From Tidjanibacter sp. (GTDB lineage: Bacteria > Bacteroidota > Bacteroidia > Bacteroidales > Rikenellaceae): a stretch of 11,955 bases of DNA. The notes under the pieces are model-generated. The model saw nothing but the letters and a program-made list of their open reading frames with translations, did not search any database and was not told where the DNA came from. This document shows, one piece after another, positions 1 through 6,641 of the stretch. Each line of letters begins with the position of its first letter. Within the stretch, counting starts at the first letter, position 1. The stretch spans positions 1 to 11,955 of the forward strand of contig JAGBVY010000166.1 in the NCBI GenBank assembly GCA_017630115.1, in the 5' to 3' direction. The translations under genes and the position numbers were made by a program.

Positions 1-9
1 AAATTTGTT

Positions 10-17
10 TAATTTTG
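10..17 (+). promoter_or_regulatory. Putative Bacteroidales-type -7 promoter element ahead of the namZ-like gene
   Basis: The bases TAATTTTG match the TAnnTTTG -7 consensus of Bacteroides primary-sigma promoters. They lie in a very AT-rich stretch 27 bp upstream of the ATG at 45, which would give a short leader of roughly 20 nt. The matching -33 TTTG box would fall left of the window and cannot be checked. No Shine-Dalgarno sequence is seen before the ATG, as is usual in this phylum. The match is exact, but the motif is short and chance occurrence in AT-rich DNA is possible. Confidence 0.35.
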
Positions 18-44
18 TATGAAATAAAATCACCATTTTCTACA

Positions 45-1223
45 ATGAAACCCACTTTTACTACAATAATAGCCCTACTGCTGACCATTTTCTCGCTCCG
101 AGCACAGAGTGAGCAGCCCGAAGAAATAATACCTGCCGACAAACGCCTGCCCGAGTATATCCACTTGCTCGAAGGTCGTAGGGTGGGGGTTTTGACCAAC
201 CATACTGCCGTGGTGGACGGAGTTCATCTGGTCGATACGCTGCTCCATAGCGGTATAGATGTGAAACTTATCTTTGCTCCCGAGCACGGTTTTAGAGGTA
301 CAGCCGACGCAGGCGAGCATATTGCCTCTTCGCGCGATGCCTACACCGGCATTGAGATTGTGTCGCTATATGGCTCTTCGCGTCAGCCTAAGGCCAACGA
401 TGTCTTTAAGTGCGATGTGGTTGTGGTAGATATTCAGGATGTCGGAGTGAGGTTTTACACCTATCTCTCCACTCTCTACCTGATGATGCAGACTTGTGCC
501 GATGTGGGCGTGCCAATGCTCTTGCTCGATAGACCCAATCCCAATGGAATGTATGTCGATGGGCCAATTATTGAGGAGCAATATCGCTCGTTTGTTGGTA
601 TGCTGCCCATACCGGTAGTGCACGGAATGACCCTCGGCGAGTTGGCTCGTATGATCAATGGCGAGGGGTGGTTACGAGATGGGGTGAAGGCTTCGCTAAC
701 GGTTGTACCTTGTCTTAACTACCGCCGCTCAATGCATTATGAACTGCCCATAGCTCCGTCGCCCAATCTTCCCAATGCTCTCTCGGTGGCGCTCTACCCT
801 TCGCTTTGCTATTTCGAGGGTACATCGGTTAGTGTTGGCCGTGGTACTGAGTGGCCTTTTCAGATTTTGGGCCACCCTGCAATGGCGGGAGATTTTGGAT
901 TTACCCCTCAGTCACGTCCGGGTGCTAAGACTCCTCCCCACCAAGACAAGAGTTGCAAAGGTGAAGATTTGCGTCAAAAGAGTATTGAGGAGGTTGTTAA
1001 GCAGGGTATAGACCTTAGCTATCTTGTCGATGCCTATCGTACTCTTTCGGCCAAGGGTGAGCAATTTTTTCTTGGCTCATTCTTCGAAAAACTCATAGGC
1101 GTTGGCTACGTCAGAGATATGATTGAGATGAACTACACAGCCGAAGAGATTGAGGCTATGTGGGCCGACGACGTGCGTAACTTCTGCCAGCAACGCGAAA
1201 AATACCTAATCTATGAAGATTAA
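45..1223 (+). CDS. namZ: DUF1343 / GH171 exo-beta-N-acetylmuramidase (NamZ family), secreted
   Basis: This 392-residue protein matches the DUF1343 family along its whole length. Members characterised as NamZ (GH171) release MurNAc from the non-reducing end of peptidoglycan fragments. Conserved blocks visible are APEHGFRG (78-85), the DIQDVGVRFYTY block (about 129-140), LDRPNPNG (161-168), HGMTLGEL (193-200), PSPNLPN (238-244), FEGT (257-260) and GRGTEWPF (265-272). The acidic residue of APEHG is a candidate catalytic residue by family analogy. I start at the ATG at 45 because it gives a clean Sec signal (MKPTFTTIIALLLTIFSLRA, then QS). The frame can be opened further upstream only with TTG at 15, which would spoil the signal. 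There is no lipobox, so the periplasm is likely. The last 11 bases overlap the GH20 gene, so the two are probably co-translated. Length is normal for the family. The family call is firm; the exact substrate is inferred. Confidence 0.92.
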   Translation: MKPTFTTIIALLLTIFSLRAQSEQPEEIIPADKRLPEYIHLLEGRRVGVLTNHTAVVDGVHLVDTLLHSGIDVKLIFAPEHGFRGTADAGEHIASSRDAYTGIEIVSLYGSSRQPKANDVFKCDVVVVDIQDVGVRFYTYLSTLYLMMQTCADVGVPMLLLDRPNPNGMYVDGPIIEEQYRSFVGMLPIPVVHGMTLGELARMINGEGWLRDGVKASLTVVPCLNYRRSMHYELPIAPSPNLPNALSVALYPSLCYFEGTSVSVGRGTEWPFQILGHPAMAGDFGFTPQSRPGAKTPPHQDKSCKGEDLRQKSIEEVVKQGIDLSYLVDAYRTLSAKGEQFFLGSFFEKLIGVGYVRDMIEMNYTAEEIEAMWADDVRNFCQQREKYLIYED

Positions 1224-3207
1224 AACCCGCCTATTTCTACTCTGTGCGGCTCTGCTCGCTTGGGTAGAGTCGTTTGCTACCAACAGCTCCTATCTGGGTC
1301 TTATGCCCCAACCACGCAGTGTGGAACTGAGTGGCGGAGTGTTTGCCTACAACCCTTCTCAGGTAGTTGTGGCAGAGAGTTGGATTGACGACTATGTGTC
1401 GGAGTATCTGCACTCGGGATGTGGTCGAGTGGCCATTGTGATTAAACAGGATGGTGGATTGAGGCTACCTGCCGAGGGGTACGAATTGGTTGTAAGTACC
1501 GAGGGTATTGTGCTCAGAGGTGTGGATAGGGCAGGTGTGATAAATGGTTTCCATACACTCCTACAACTCTTTCCTGCGGAGATCTACTCTTCGTCTCTTG
1601 ATTCGGCGTGTGAGATACCTTGCCTGAGGATTGTCGATTGGCCCGAATACTCCTATCGTGGTCAGCACCTCGATGTAGCCCGCACTTACTCGTCGGTGGA
1701 ACAAATCAAAGAGTTTGTAAGTCATATTGCTCACCATAAGCTCAACCACCTCCACTTGCATCTGACCGACGACGAGGGTTGGAGGGTGGAGATACTCTCA
1801 CATCCCGAACTTACCGATGTGGCGGCCTATCGTGGTGGTGACAGTCCTATTTGGCCTATCTATGGCGCTTTCGACCAGAGGTATGGTGGCTACTATACTC
1901 AGAGTGAGCTTAGAGAGTTGGTTGAATATGCAGCCCAAAGGGGGGTAACTATTGTGCCCGAAATCGACCTGCCGGGTCATAGCTTGGCAATAGGTAAGGT
2001 TCATCCCGAGATATTGTGCCCCGTAGAGCGTGACAATAGCGCCTCGGCTGGCTACGACCGTAGGAATGTTTGGTGTGTGTCGCGTGAGGAAAACTATGCT
2101 CTATTGGAAGATATACTTGTAGAGTTGTGCGACATCTTCCCTTCGGAGTATATCCATATTGGCGGCGACGAGGTGGATACGTCGCTGTGGCGCGATTGTC
2201 CCCATTGCTTGGCGCTCTACAATCAGAAGGGTATGACCTCTCGTTCCGAGCTTCACTCATACTTTATGCTGCGGTTGATGGATATTCTTGCCAAACAGGG
2301 GCGTAAGGCAGCAATGTGGAATGAGGCTGCCGAGAGTGGTTTGATTCCCCACTCGGTGCGTATGCACGGCTGGGAGGGAGTTGAAGAGTGCCGCACAGTG
2401 GCCGAGGCTGGTTATAAGACTATTGTTATGCCCGGCCCTTATTTCTATTTCGATATGCGCCAGAGCAAAGAAGATGATGGCCATAATTGGGCGGGAGTGG
2501 TGACAACCAAGAAGTGCTACTCGGTGGATTTGAGTAAGTTTGGTTATAGCTCTCTTGCAAAGGGCAATGTGGAGGGATTCTCGGGTGCTTTTTGGAGCGA
2601 ACTCTATGTTACCCACAAGGATAAATACGAGAACTATCTCGAATATCAGACTTTCCCACGCATTTGTGCCCTCTCAGAGGTCTGCTGGTTGCCACAGCAG
2701 ATGCGTGAGTGGAGCGATTTTGAGCGCCGCTTAGAACAGCACAAACTTCGTATGGATTCGATGGGCGTAAGCTATCGCAAGGGAGAGCCTACATCGCCAA
2801 CAGGTCGTCAAATTACTCCCGGGCTGAAAGTGACCACGTCGCTACCAATGAGTCGCGACAATGCCCTCGAAAAACTATCGGCCTACGCCAACGACTATGG
2901 CTATCGCACCAAACGCACTTGTCACGAGGGTGACTGGATTCTCTACGAATTTGCAGGAACGCTGAAAAAGGGTACTACGGTGCAACTCACCACTGGTTAT
3001 CGTCACGTTGCGCGTGGCCTTTTCCCAAGCGGCGTGGTGGAGGTGAGCGCCGATGGCATCACCTTTACCGACTATGCTCCCCTTAACAACGGCTCGTGCA
3101 CAATTAGACTCAATGGACCAACCCGAGCCATCCGCCTACGTTCAACTCGCACGGGAAATGGCGACAGCTATGTATTTGTGCAATACCCAGTTATAAGAGT
3201 CGAATGA
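1213..3207 (+). CDS. GH20 beta-N-acetylhexosaminidase, secreted
   Basis: This 664-residue glycoside hydrolase family 20 enzyme removes terminal beta-linked GlcNAc or GalNAc by substrate-assisted catalysis. Residues 1-22 form a Sec signal peptide (hydrophobic LFLLCAALLAW, then FA-TN) with no lipobox. Residues about 27-140 are the GH20b N-terminal domain, beginning LMPQPRSVEL. The TIM barrel follows from about 145, with the substrate-binding Arg in YRGQHLDVARTY (R149), the HLHLTDDEGW block (181-190), EIDLPGHS (250-257) and the catalytic Asp-Glu pair in HIGGDEVDTSLW (D319, E320). Binding-pocket tryptophans include MWNEA (W369) and FWSELY (W461). After about residue 530 a beta-rich tail resembles an F5/8-type or carbohydrate-binding sandwich; that part is inference. 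The start codon lies inside the 3' end of the namZ-like gene. This supports a joint role in trimming MurNAc/GlcNAc chains, although mucin or host N-glycan substrates are also possible for a gut Bacteroidales enzyme. Confidence 0.95.
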   Translation: MKIKTRLFLLCAALLAWVESFATNSSYLGLMPQPRSVELSGGVFAYNPSQVVVAESWIDDYVSEYLHSGCGRVAIVIKQDGGLRLPAEGYELVVSTEGIVLRGVDRAGVINGFHTLLQLFPAEIYSSSLDSACEIPCLRIVDWPEYSYRGQHLDVARTYSSVEQIKEFVSHIAHHKLNHLHLHLTDDEGWRVEILSHPELTDVAAYRGGDSPIWPIYGAFDQRYGGYYTQSELRELVEYAAQRGVTIVPEIDLPGHSLAIGKVHPEILCPVERDNSASAGYDRRNVWCVSREENYALLEDILVELCDIFPSEYIHIGGDEVDTSLWRDCPHCLALYNQKGMTSRSELHSYFMLRLMDILAKQGRKAAMWNEAAESGLIPHSVRMHGWEGVEECRTVAEAGYKTIVMPGPYFYFDMRQSKEDDGHNWAGVVTTKKCYSVDLSKFGYSSLAKGNVEGFSGAFWSELYVTHKDKYENYLEYQTFPRICALSEVCWLPQQMREWSDFERRLEQHKLRMDSMGVSYRKGEPTSPTGRQITPGLKVTTSLPMSRDNALEKLSAYANDYGYRTKRTCHEGDWILYEFAGTLKKGTTVQLTTGYRHVARGLFPSGVVEVSADGITFTDYAPLNNGSCTIRLNGPTRAIRLRSTRTGNGDSYVFVQYPVIRVE

Positions 3208-3237
3208 TTTGGCGTTGAAGCCTTTTCGGAGGGAATC

Positions 3238-3717
3238 CTACTGAACTATATCCGAAGGAATCTCGCTACGGGTATAAACCGACACATCTTCGGCATTGTC
3301 CTTTGCCACAAGAATCATTGTGGTGTCCGTTAGGCTCTGGACAATGTAGCGATGATTCCACTCGCCTGCGCCGTGGTCGTAGTTGCCACGCAGAACGCTT
3401 GCTCCAATCTCTTGGTCAATATAGAGAAAGAAATGACCTGTGATTGTGCGAGTACCAAAACTATCGATGTTCTGATACATAGTGTAGGTCATATCCGAGC
3501 GCACCAAGTCGATATATACAAACGAGCCCTCGGCAAGAGGAGCATTGTTCCACTGGGTAAGCATCCAGCTGCCCGAAATGTTGTTGGTTGTTATCTCCAA
3601 CTGAGGCTCATTTTGAGGCTCCTCATAGGTGGGCTGACAGCCAACACCTCCGCAGATGAGTGCTACGGCTACAAATAGTTTGAGCAAATTTTTCATACTA
3701 AGTTCTATATTCTTCAT
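3238..3717 (-). CDS. Small lipocalin-like lipoprotein
   Basis: This protein of up to 159 residues has a signal peptide followed by a weak lipobox (GVG-C, Cys 27 from the outer start), an acidic/proline linker, and from about residue 49 a compact beta-rich domain. That domain opens with SGSWMLTQW and continues with regularly spaced strands. The G-x-W opening and about 105-residue size fit the lipocalin-like lipoproteins common in Bacteroidales, but no residue is diagnostic and the ligand is unknown. Two starts are possible. The ATG at 3717 overlaps the upstream stop by one base (TAATG), which suggests translational coupling. The ATG at 3696 gives a more standard 20-residue lipoprotein signal beginning MKNLLKLF. 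I report the outer one. It is the last gene of the leftward unit and converges on the GH20 gene with 30 bp between stops. Confidence 0.6.
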   Translation of the reverse strand: MKNIELSMKNLLKLFVAVALICGGVGCQPTYEEPQNEPQLEITTNNISGSWMLTQWNNAPLAEGSFVYIDLVRSDMTYTMYQNIDSFGTRTITGHFFLYIDQEIGASVLRGNYDHGAGEWNHRYIVQSLTDTTMILVAKDNAEDVSVYTRSEIPSDIVQ

Positions 3718-4496
3718 TATTCTTTTATTCTAATATCAATTTTCCTCTTGCGAGTAGGTAGGTCTATGCCTTCGAGTAGCAGAGTCGGTTTTGTGCTATT
3801 GGGCTGCCATTCTACCACCAAATCTCCCTCCTCTCCCGGAGCAAGTTCACGGGGTATGGTATAGGCCTTTATCCCCTCCGATGAGAAGTGTTGGTCGTGG
3901 GTTATTGTAAGCACCTTTGAGCCACTATTTATAACCGCAATCTTCTCTACTCCTCCTTTGGGACTGAACGACAATGAGGTTTGTCGCAGTCGCAGGGGGC
4001 CCATAGCATAGGGATGGGTTGTTGAGTGGTCGTCCGACGGCACAACCTTACCTACAAGTGTGATGGTGGCCGTTGGCTTTTGGTCGGAGAGGGTGGTGTA
4101 GATGAGCAACATCTGTCTGATGCCTCCCAAACGTCCTTGGGGGTGGAATTTTATCTCAATAGCACCCTCTGTGGTTGCACCGGCACGTTTGTTCCAATCT
4201 GCCTCCACGCAACTGCAACTCGTTGTGATTCGAGTAATTGTCGTTTTGCGGCCCTTAGCGTCGCGCCAGTGAATAGTGGTTTGCCACGCGGGGTCGCTCT
4301 CGCTAAGAGTGCCAAAGTTCAACACCACGCCTTCTTGAATGAGCATATGCGCCTCGTCGGCAAGGGTGGGACTAGCGGCCTCGTGTACCTTCTCCTGCGG
4401 AATAACAACAAGTTGGGCATTAACGTTAGTAGAAACCAACGTTAATAACACCCCGAAAAGAATGGTTACACCAACTCTCATACTCTTTGTTGTCAT
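3717..4496 (-). CDS. DUF1573-family secreted protein
   Basis: This is a 259-residue exported protein with a Sec signal (hydrophobic core about residues 8-22, likely cleavage after VNA at 27) and no lipobox. Residues about 55-150 fit the DUF1573 Ig-like (PapD/ASPM-like) fold: an early NFGTL strand, then ITRITTSCSCVEADW with the family-typical Cys-x-Cys (C94, C96), then a glycine-bearing EGAIEIKFHPQGRLGG strand. A second beta-rich module (about 165-258) has a similar strand pattern (SLSFSPKGG, AVINSGSKVLTI, LAPGEEGDLVVEW) but no cysteines, so it may be a degenerate copy. A start at the second Met (4481) would also give a good signal. The gene lies 27 bp after the protease gene and overlaps the start of the lipocalin-like gene by one base. 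DUF1573 has no settled biochemical role; an envelope adaptor or structural function is inference. Confidence 0.78.
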   Translation of the reverse strand: MTTKSMRVGVTILFGVLLTLVSTNVNAQLVVIPQEKVHEAASPTLADEAHMLIQEGVVLNFGTLSESDPAWQTTIHWRDAKGRKTTITRITTSCSCVEADWNKRAGATTEGAIEIKFHPQGRLGGIRQMLLIYTTLSDQKPTATITLVGKVVPSDDHSTTHPYAMGPLRLRQTSLSFSPKGGVEKIAVINSGSKVLTITHDQHFSSEGIKAYTIPRELAPGEEGDLVVEWQPNSTKPTLLLEGIDLPTRKRKIDIRIKE

Positions 4497-4523
4497 CCTC
4501 GCCTACAATCCTACCATAAGTTG

Positions 4524-6545
4524 CTACAACCAACCATTCTGAGCTGCACCCTTACGAACCGTAATCGAGAAGTCGTGCTGCTCGGTGGTGCTACCCTTAA
4601 CAATGATTGTTGCCGAGGTGGTGCCAATTTTCAGACCCTTGAAGATGAGTTTGCCATCCTGCGATTCGCACGATGCGATGGTCGAATCTTTGATGTTCAC
4701 CTCGTAGCTGTTGCCCTCTCCGCCCGCAAAATAGCGTGCTGGGGCAACTGCAACGCTCTGGCCCTCAGAAATATATATATTGGGGAACTGCACGGGGGTG
4801 CCCACGTTGTCCATAGCCTTCAATAGCTCCGACGCGTTGATTTGTCCTGCACCCATCTGACCTTTGTACCAAGAGAGATTCATCTGCATAGGTTGCAGAG
4901 GGCCAATGTCGGCCACATAGCGCCTATAACTCTTGTTTCCAACGCAGTAGTCGTCAATTGGAGTAGCGGTGCTATACATCAGCTCTTTGAGCTCGTCGGG
5001 GGTGATTTGCACTCTGCGCTCGGCAGCATAGGCAATAGCCAGCGCAGCCACACCCGAAACGTGAGGACAAGCCATCGAAGTACCCTCCATATAGCCATAG
5101 CCACTTTCGCTCACATTGTAGGGGAGGGTGGAGAGGATGCATCCCACCTCGCCATAGTTGTGTTGCTCATCAATGTAGTCCCAGTAGTAGTCTTGGTCGC
5201 CACCCGGGGCGGAGATTGTTGTGCCGGGGCCGTAGTTTGTATAGACTGCGGGGGTGAAGTCGGCCGCAGTGGCAGCCACAGAGACTGCAAAGTCGGCTGC
5301 ACCGGGGAAGCCTGCCTGAGGGGCACTCTCGTTGCCACCTGCGAAGATTGCTACACCGCCAGCGATAGGACCATTGGGAGAACCGGCATTGTGGATGAAG
5401 TAGTCGAGAGCCTCACACTCCAAAGGCGAGCCCGCTTCCCACTCCTCTTGGTTGTGGAAACCCTGTTCGCCCCAGTCGTAGGTGTTGGCAGCTCCCGATA
5501 CATAGCCCCAGCTACACTGCAATACGACAGCACCATTGTCGGCAGCATATTTCATTGCTCGTGCAACCTCCAAAACACTACTACCGCTATTACCAGAGAA
5601 AATCTGGCAAGACATAACCTTTACACCGGGTTGTTGGCCGTCGCCACCGGCAATCGAACTGATACCAATGCTGTTGTTGTTTACAGCTGCGATAACACCG
5701 GCAACGTGGCTACCGTGGCCCGAATCGAGATAGTCGTTCCAAGTGATGCGGCCCTGATCTTTGACAAAATTGTAGCCGTTCCTATCGCCCGAATAGCCAT
5801 TGCCATCGTTGTCGTCCTCTGAGCCTCTAACCTCATCCTCATTAACCCAGATGTTGGCCTCCAAGTCGGGGTGCTCAACGAAAATGCCCTCGTCGAGAAC
5901 TGCTACGATGACATCCTCGTTGCCCACGCACCTCTCCCACGCGCCTGCTGCTTGGATGTCGGCATCTTTAACGCTCTTTACAACGCCATCTTGCAGAAAC
6001 ATTGTTCCGTCGTTGATAAGATTCCATTGTGCGCCAAGCAGAGGGTCGTTCATCTTATTGTCGGTAGAGGTTGCTCTTGTCTTCTTGTCGGCCCTAAGTG
6101 GGGTTGCTTTGCCATTGTAGGCACGCTTAATAGTGCGGTTCAAATCAACCCTCTGCACCTCGCCGAGCTTTGCAAGTTTTGCGGCCACCTCATCGGCACT
6201 CTCGCCCTTGAATCTTACCACATACCACAGATGTAGTCCATTGTCGCGGGTGAGCTGCTCTCGCTTGGAATCAACTGGGAAAACCCTCTCCAATTGATAG
6301 CCTCCAACAGCCGTAAGTACCTCATCTACTGTTGGGATACCACTGCGAGTGAGGTCGCTACGGGTTGCTAATAGTTCCTCGACCTCGGGTGTAAACTTCA
6401 CCATCAACTCGCCCTCGACATAGGTTGATTCGGGGGTGGGGATGGCGTTTTGCTCCAAATTGTCATACTCATTGAGGCAGCCACTTAGCACAAATGCCAG
6501 TGTTGCCACAATCGAAATTTTGATTATATGTTTAATTGTTGTCAT
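4524..6545 (-). CDS. Subtilisin-like S8 family serine protease, lipoprotein
   Basis: This 673-residue protein starts with a lipoprotein signal and lipobox VLSGC (Cys 23), so it is membrane-anchored and possibly surface-exposed. Residues about 42-142 form an I9-like propeptide, ending in a basic linker up to about 165 that could be the maturation site. The S8 catalytic domain (about 170-575) is intact: Asp218 in AVLDEGI, His277 in DSGHGSHVAG, oxyanion Asn405 in FAGGNES, and the nucleophile Ser490 in EGTSMACPHVSG. An Asp/Asn/Gly-rich loop (about 243-258, EDDNDGNGYSGDRNGY) resembles the calcium-associated loop of related bacterial subtilases. A stretch around 346-395 between the SWG and AGG blocks looks longer than in classic subtilisins. 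Residues about 588-665 form an Ig-like beta-sandwich tail, with no secretion signal such as KLIKK (the end is QNGWL). The gene follows the BACON/LRR gene after 97 bp. Substrate specificity cannot be read from the sequence. Confidence 0.95.
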   Translation of the reverse strand: MTTIKHIIKISIVATLAFVLSGCLNEYDNLEQNAIPTPESTYVEGELMVKFTPEVEELLATRSDLTRSGIPTVDEVLTAVGGYQLERVFPVDSKREQLTRDNGLHLWYVVRFKGESADEVAAKLAKLGEVQRVDLNRTIKRAYNGKATPLRADKKTRATSTDNKMNDPLLGAQWNLINDGTMFLQDGVVKSVKDADIQAAGAWERCVGNEDVIVAVLDEGIFVEHPDLEANIWVNEDEVRGSEDDNDGNGYSGDRNGYNFVKDQGRITWNDYLDSGHGSHVAGVIAAVNNNSIGISSIAGGDGQQPGVKVMSCQIFSGNSGSSVLEVARAMKYAADNGAVVLQCSWGYVSGAANTYDWGEQGFHNQEEWEAGSPLECEALDYFIHNAGSPNGPIAGGVAIFAGGNESAPQAGFPGAADFAVSVAATAADFTPAVYTNYGPGTTISAPGGDQDYYWDYIDEQHNYGEVGCILSTLPYNVSESGYGYMEGTSMACPHVSGVAALAIAYAAERRVQITPDELKELMYSTATPIDDYCVGNKSYRRYVADIGPLQPMQMNLSWYKGQMGAGQINASELLKAMDNVGTPVQFPNIYISEGQSVAVAPARYFAGGEGNSYEVNIKDSTIASCESQDGKLIFKGLKIGTTSATIIVKGSTTEQHDFSITVRKGAAQNGWL

Positions 6546-6610
6546 AATCTAAAAAACTCTTCCTTAATAGGTTTGTTCCGTTTGCCTTGTTATGTTGTCT
6601 TTCTCTGTGA

Positions 6611-6636
6611 GTAACAATCTATTAGTTGCTTGTTAC
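6611..6636 (-). repeat. Perfect 7-bp inverted repeat in the longest intergenic gap of the unit
   Basis: GTAACAA (6611-6617) and its exact reverse complement TTGTTAC (6630-6636) are separated by 12 bases. On the - strand the stem can be lengthened by three GC/AT pairs across a one-base bulge (GTG against CAC). It lies just after the stop of the BACON/LRR gene and about 65 bp before the protease start, in the only gap of the unit longer than 30 bp. No T-tract follows, so it is not a standard intrinsic terminator. It might be an mRNA-stabilising or processing stem, an operator, or chance. Confidence 0.35.
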
Positions 6637-6641
6637 CACCA

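Noticed and set aside
15..44. Extension of the muramidase gene to a TTG start
   Set aside because: It adds ten residues before a good Sec signal, overlaps the promoter-like element, and uses a rare start codon when an ATG with normal placement is available.
3211..3225. GGCGTTGAAGCCTTTT as a possible terminator of the GH20 gene
   Set aside because: The stem is only three base pairs and the T run only four bases, too weak to call.
3228..3264. Near-repeated CGGAGGGAATC and CCGAAGGAATC around the convergent junction
   Set aside because: The repeat is short and imperfect, the second copy is inside coding sequence, and no duplication or mobile-element feature accompanies it.
4026..4445. A 139-codon open frame on the + strand
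   Set aside because: It lies opposite the DUF1573 gene, which has a good signal peptide and family motif; the antisense frame has none.
4842..5822. A 326-codon open frame on the + strand
   Set aside because: It lies fully opposite the S8 protease gene, whose catalytic motifs are intact. The antisense product has low-complexity Val/Ile/Ala-rich content with no motif, so it is a codon-usage shadow.
6568..6575. TAGGTTTG on the + strand, matching the TAnnTTTG promoter element
   Set aside because: It points away from the surrounding genes and would only transcribe antisense to the BACON/LRR gene. No TTTG is found at -33 spacing, so chance is the simplest explanation.
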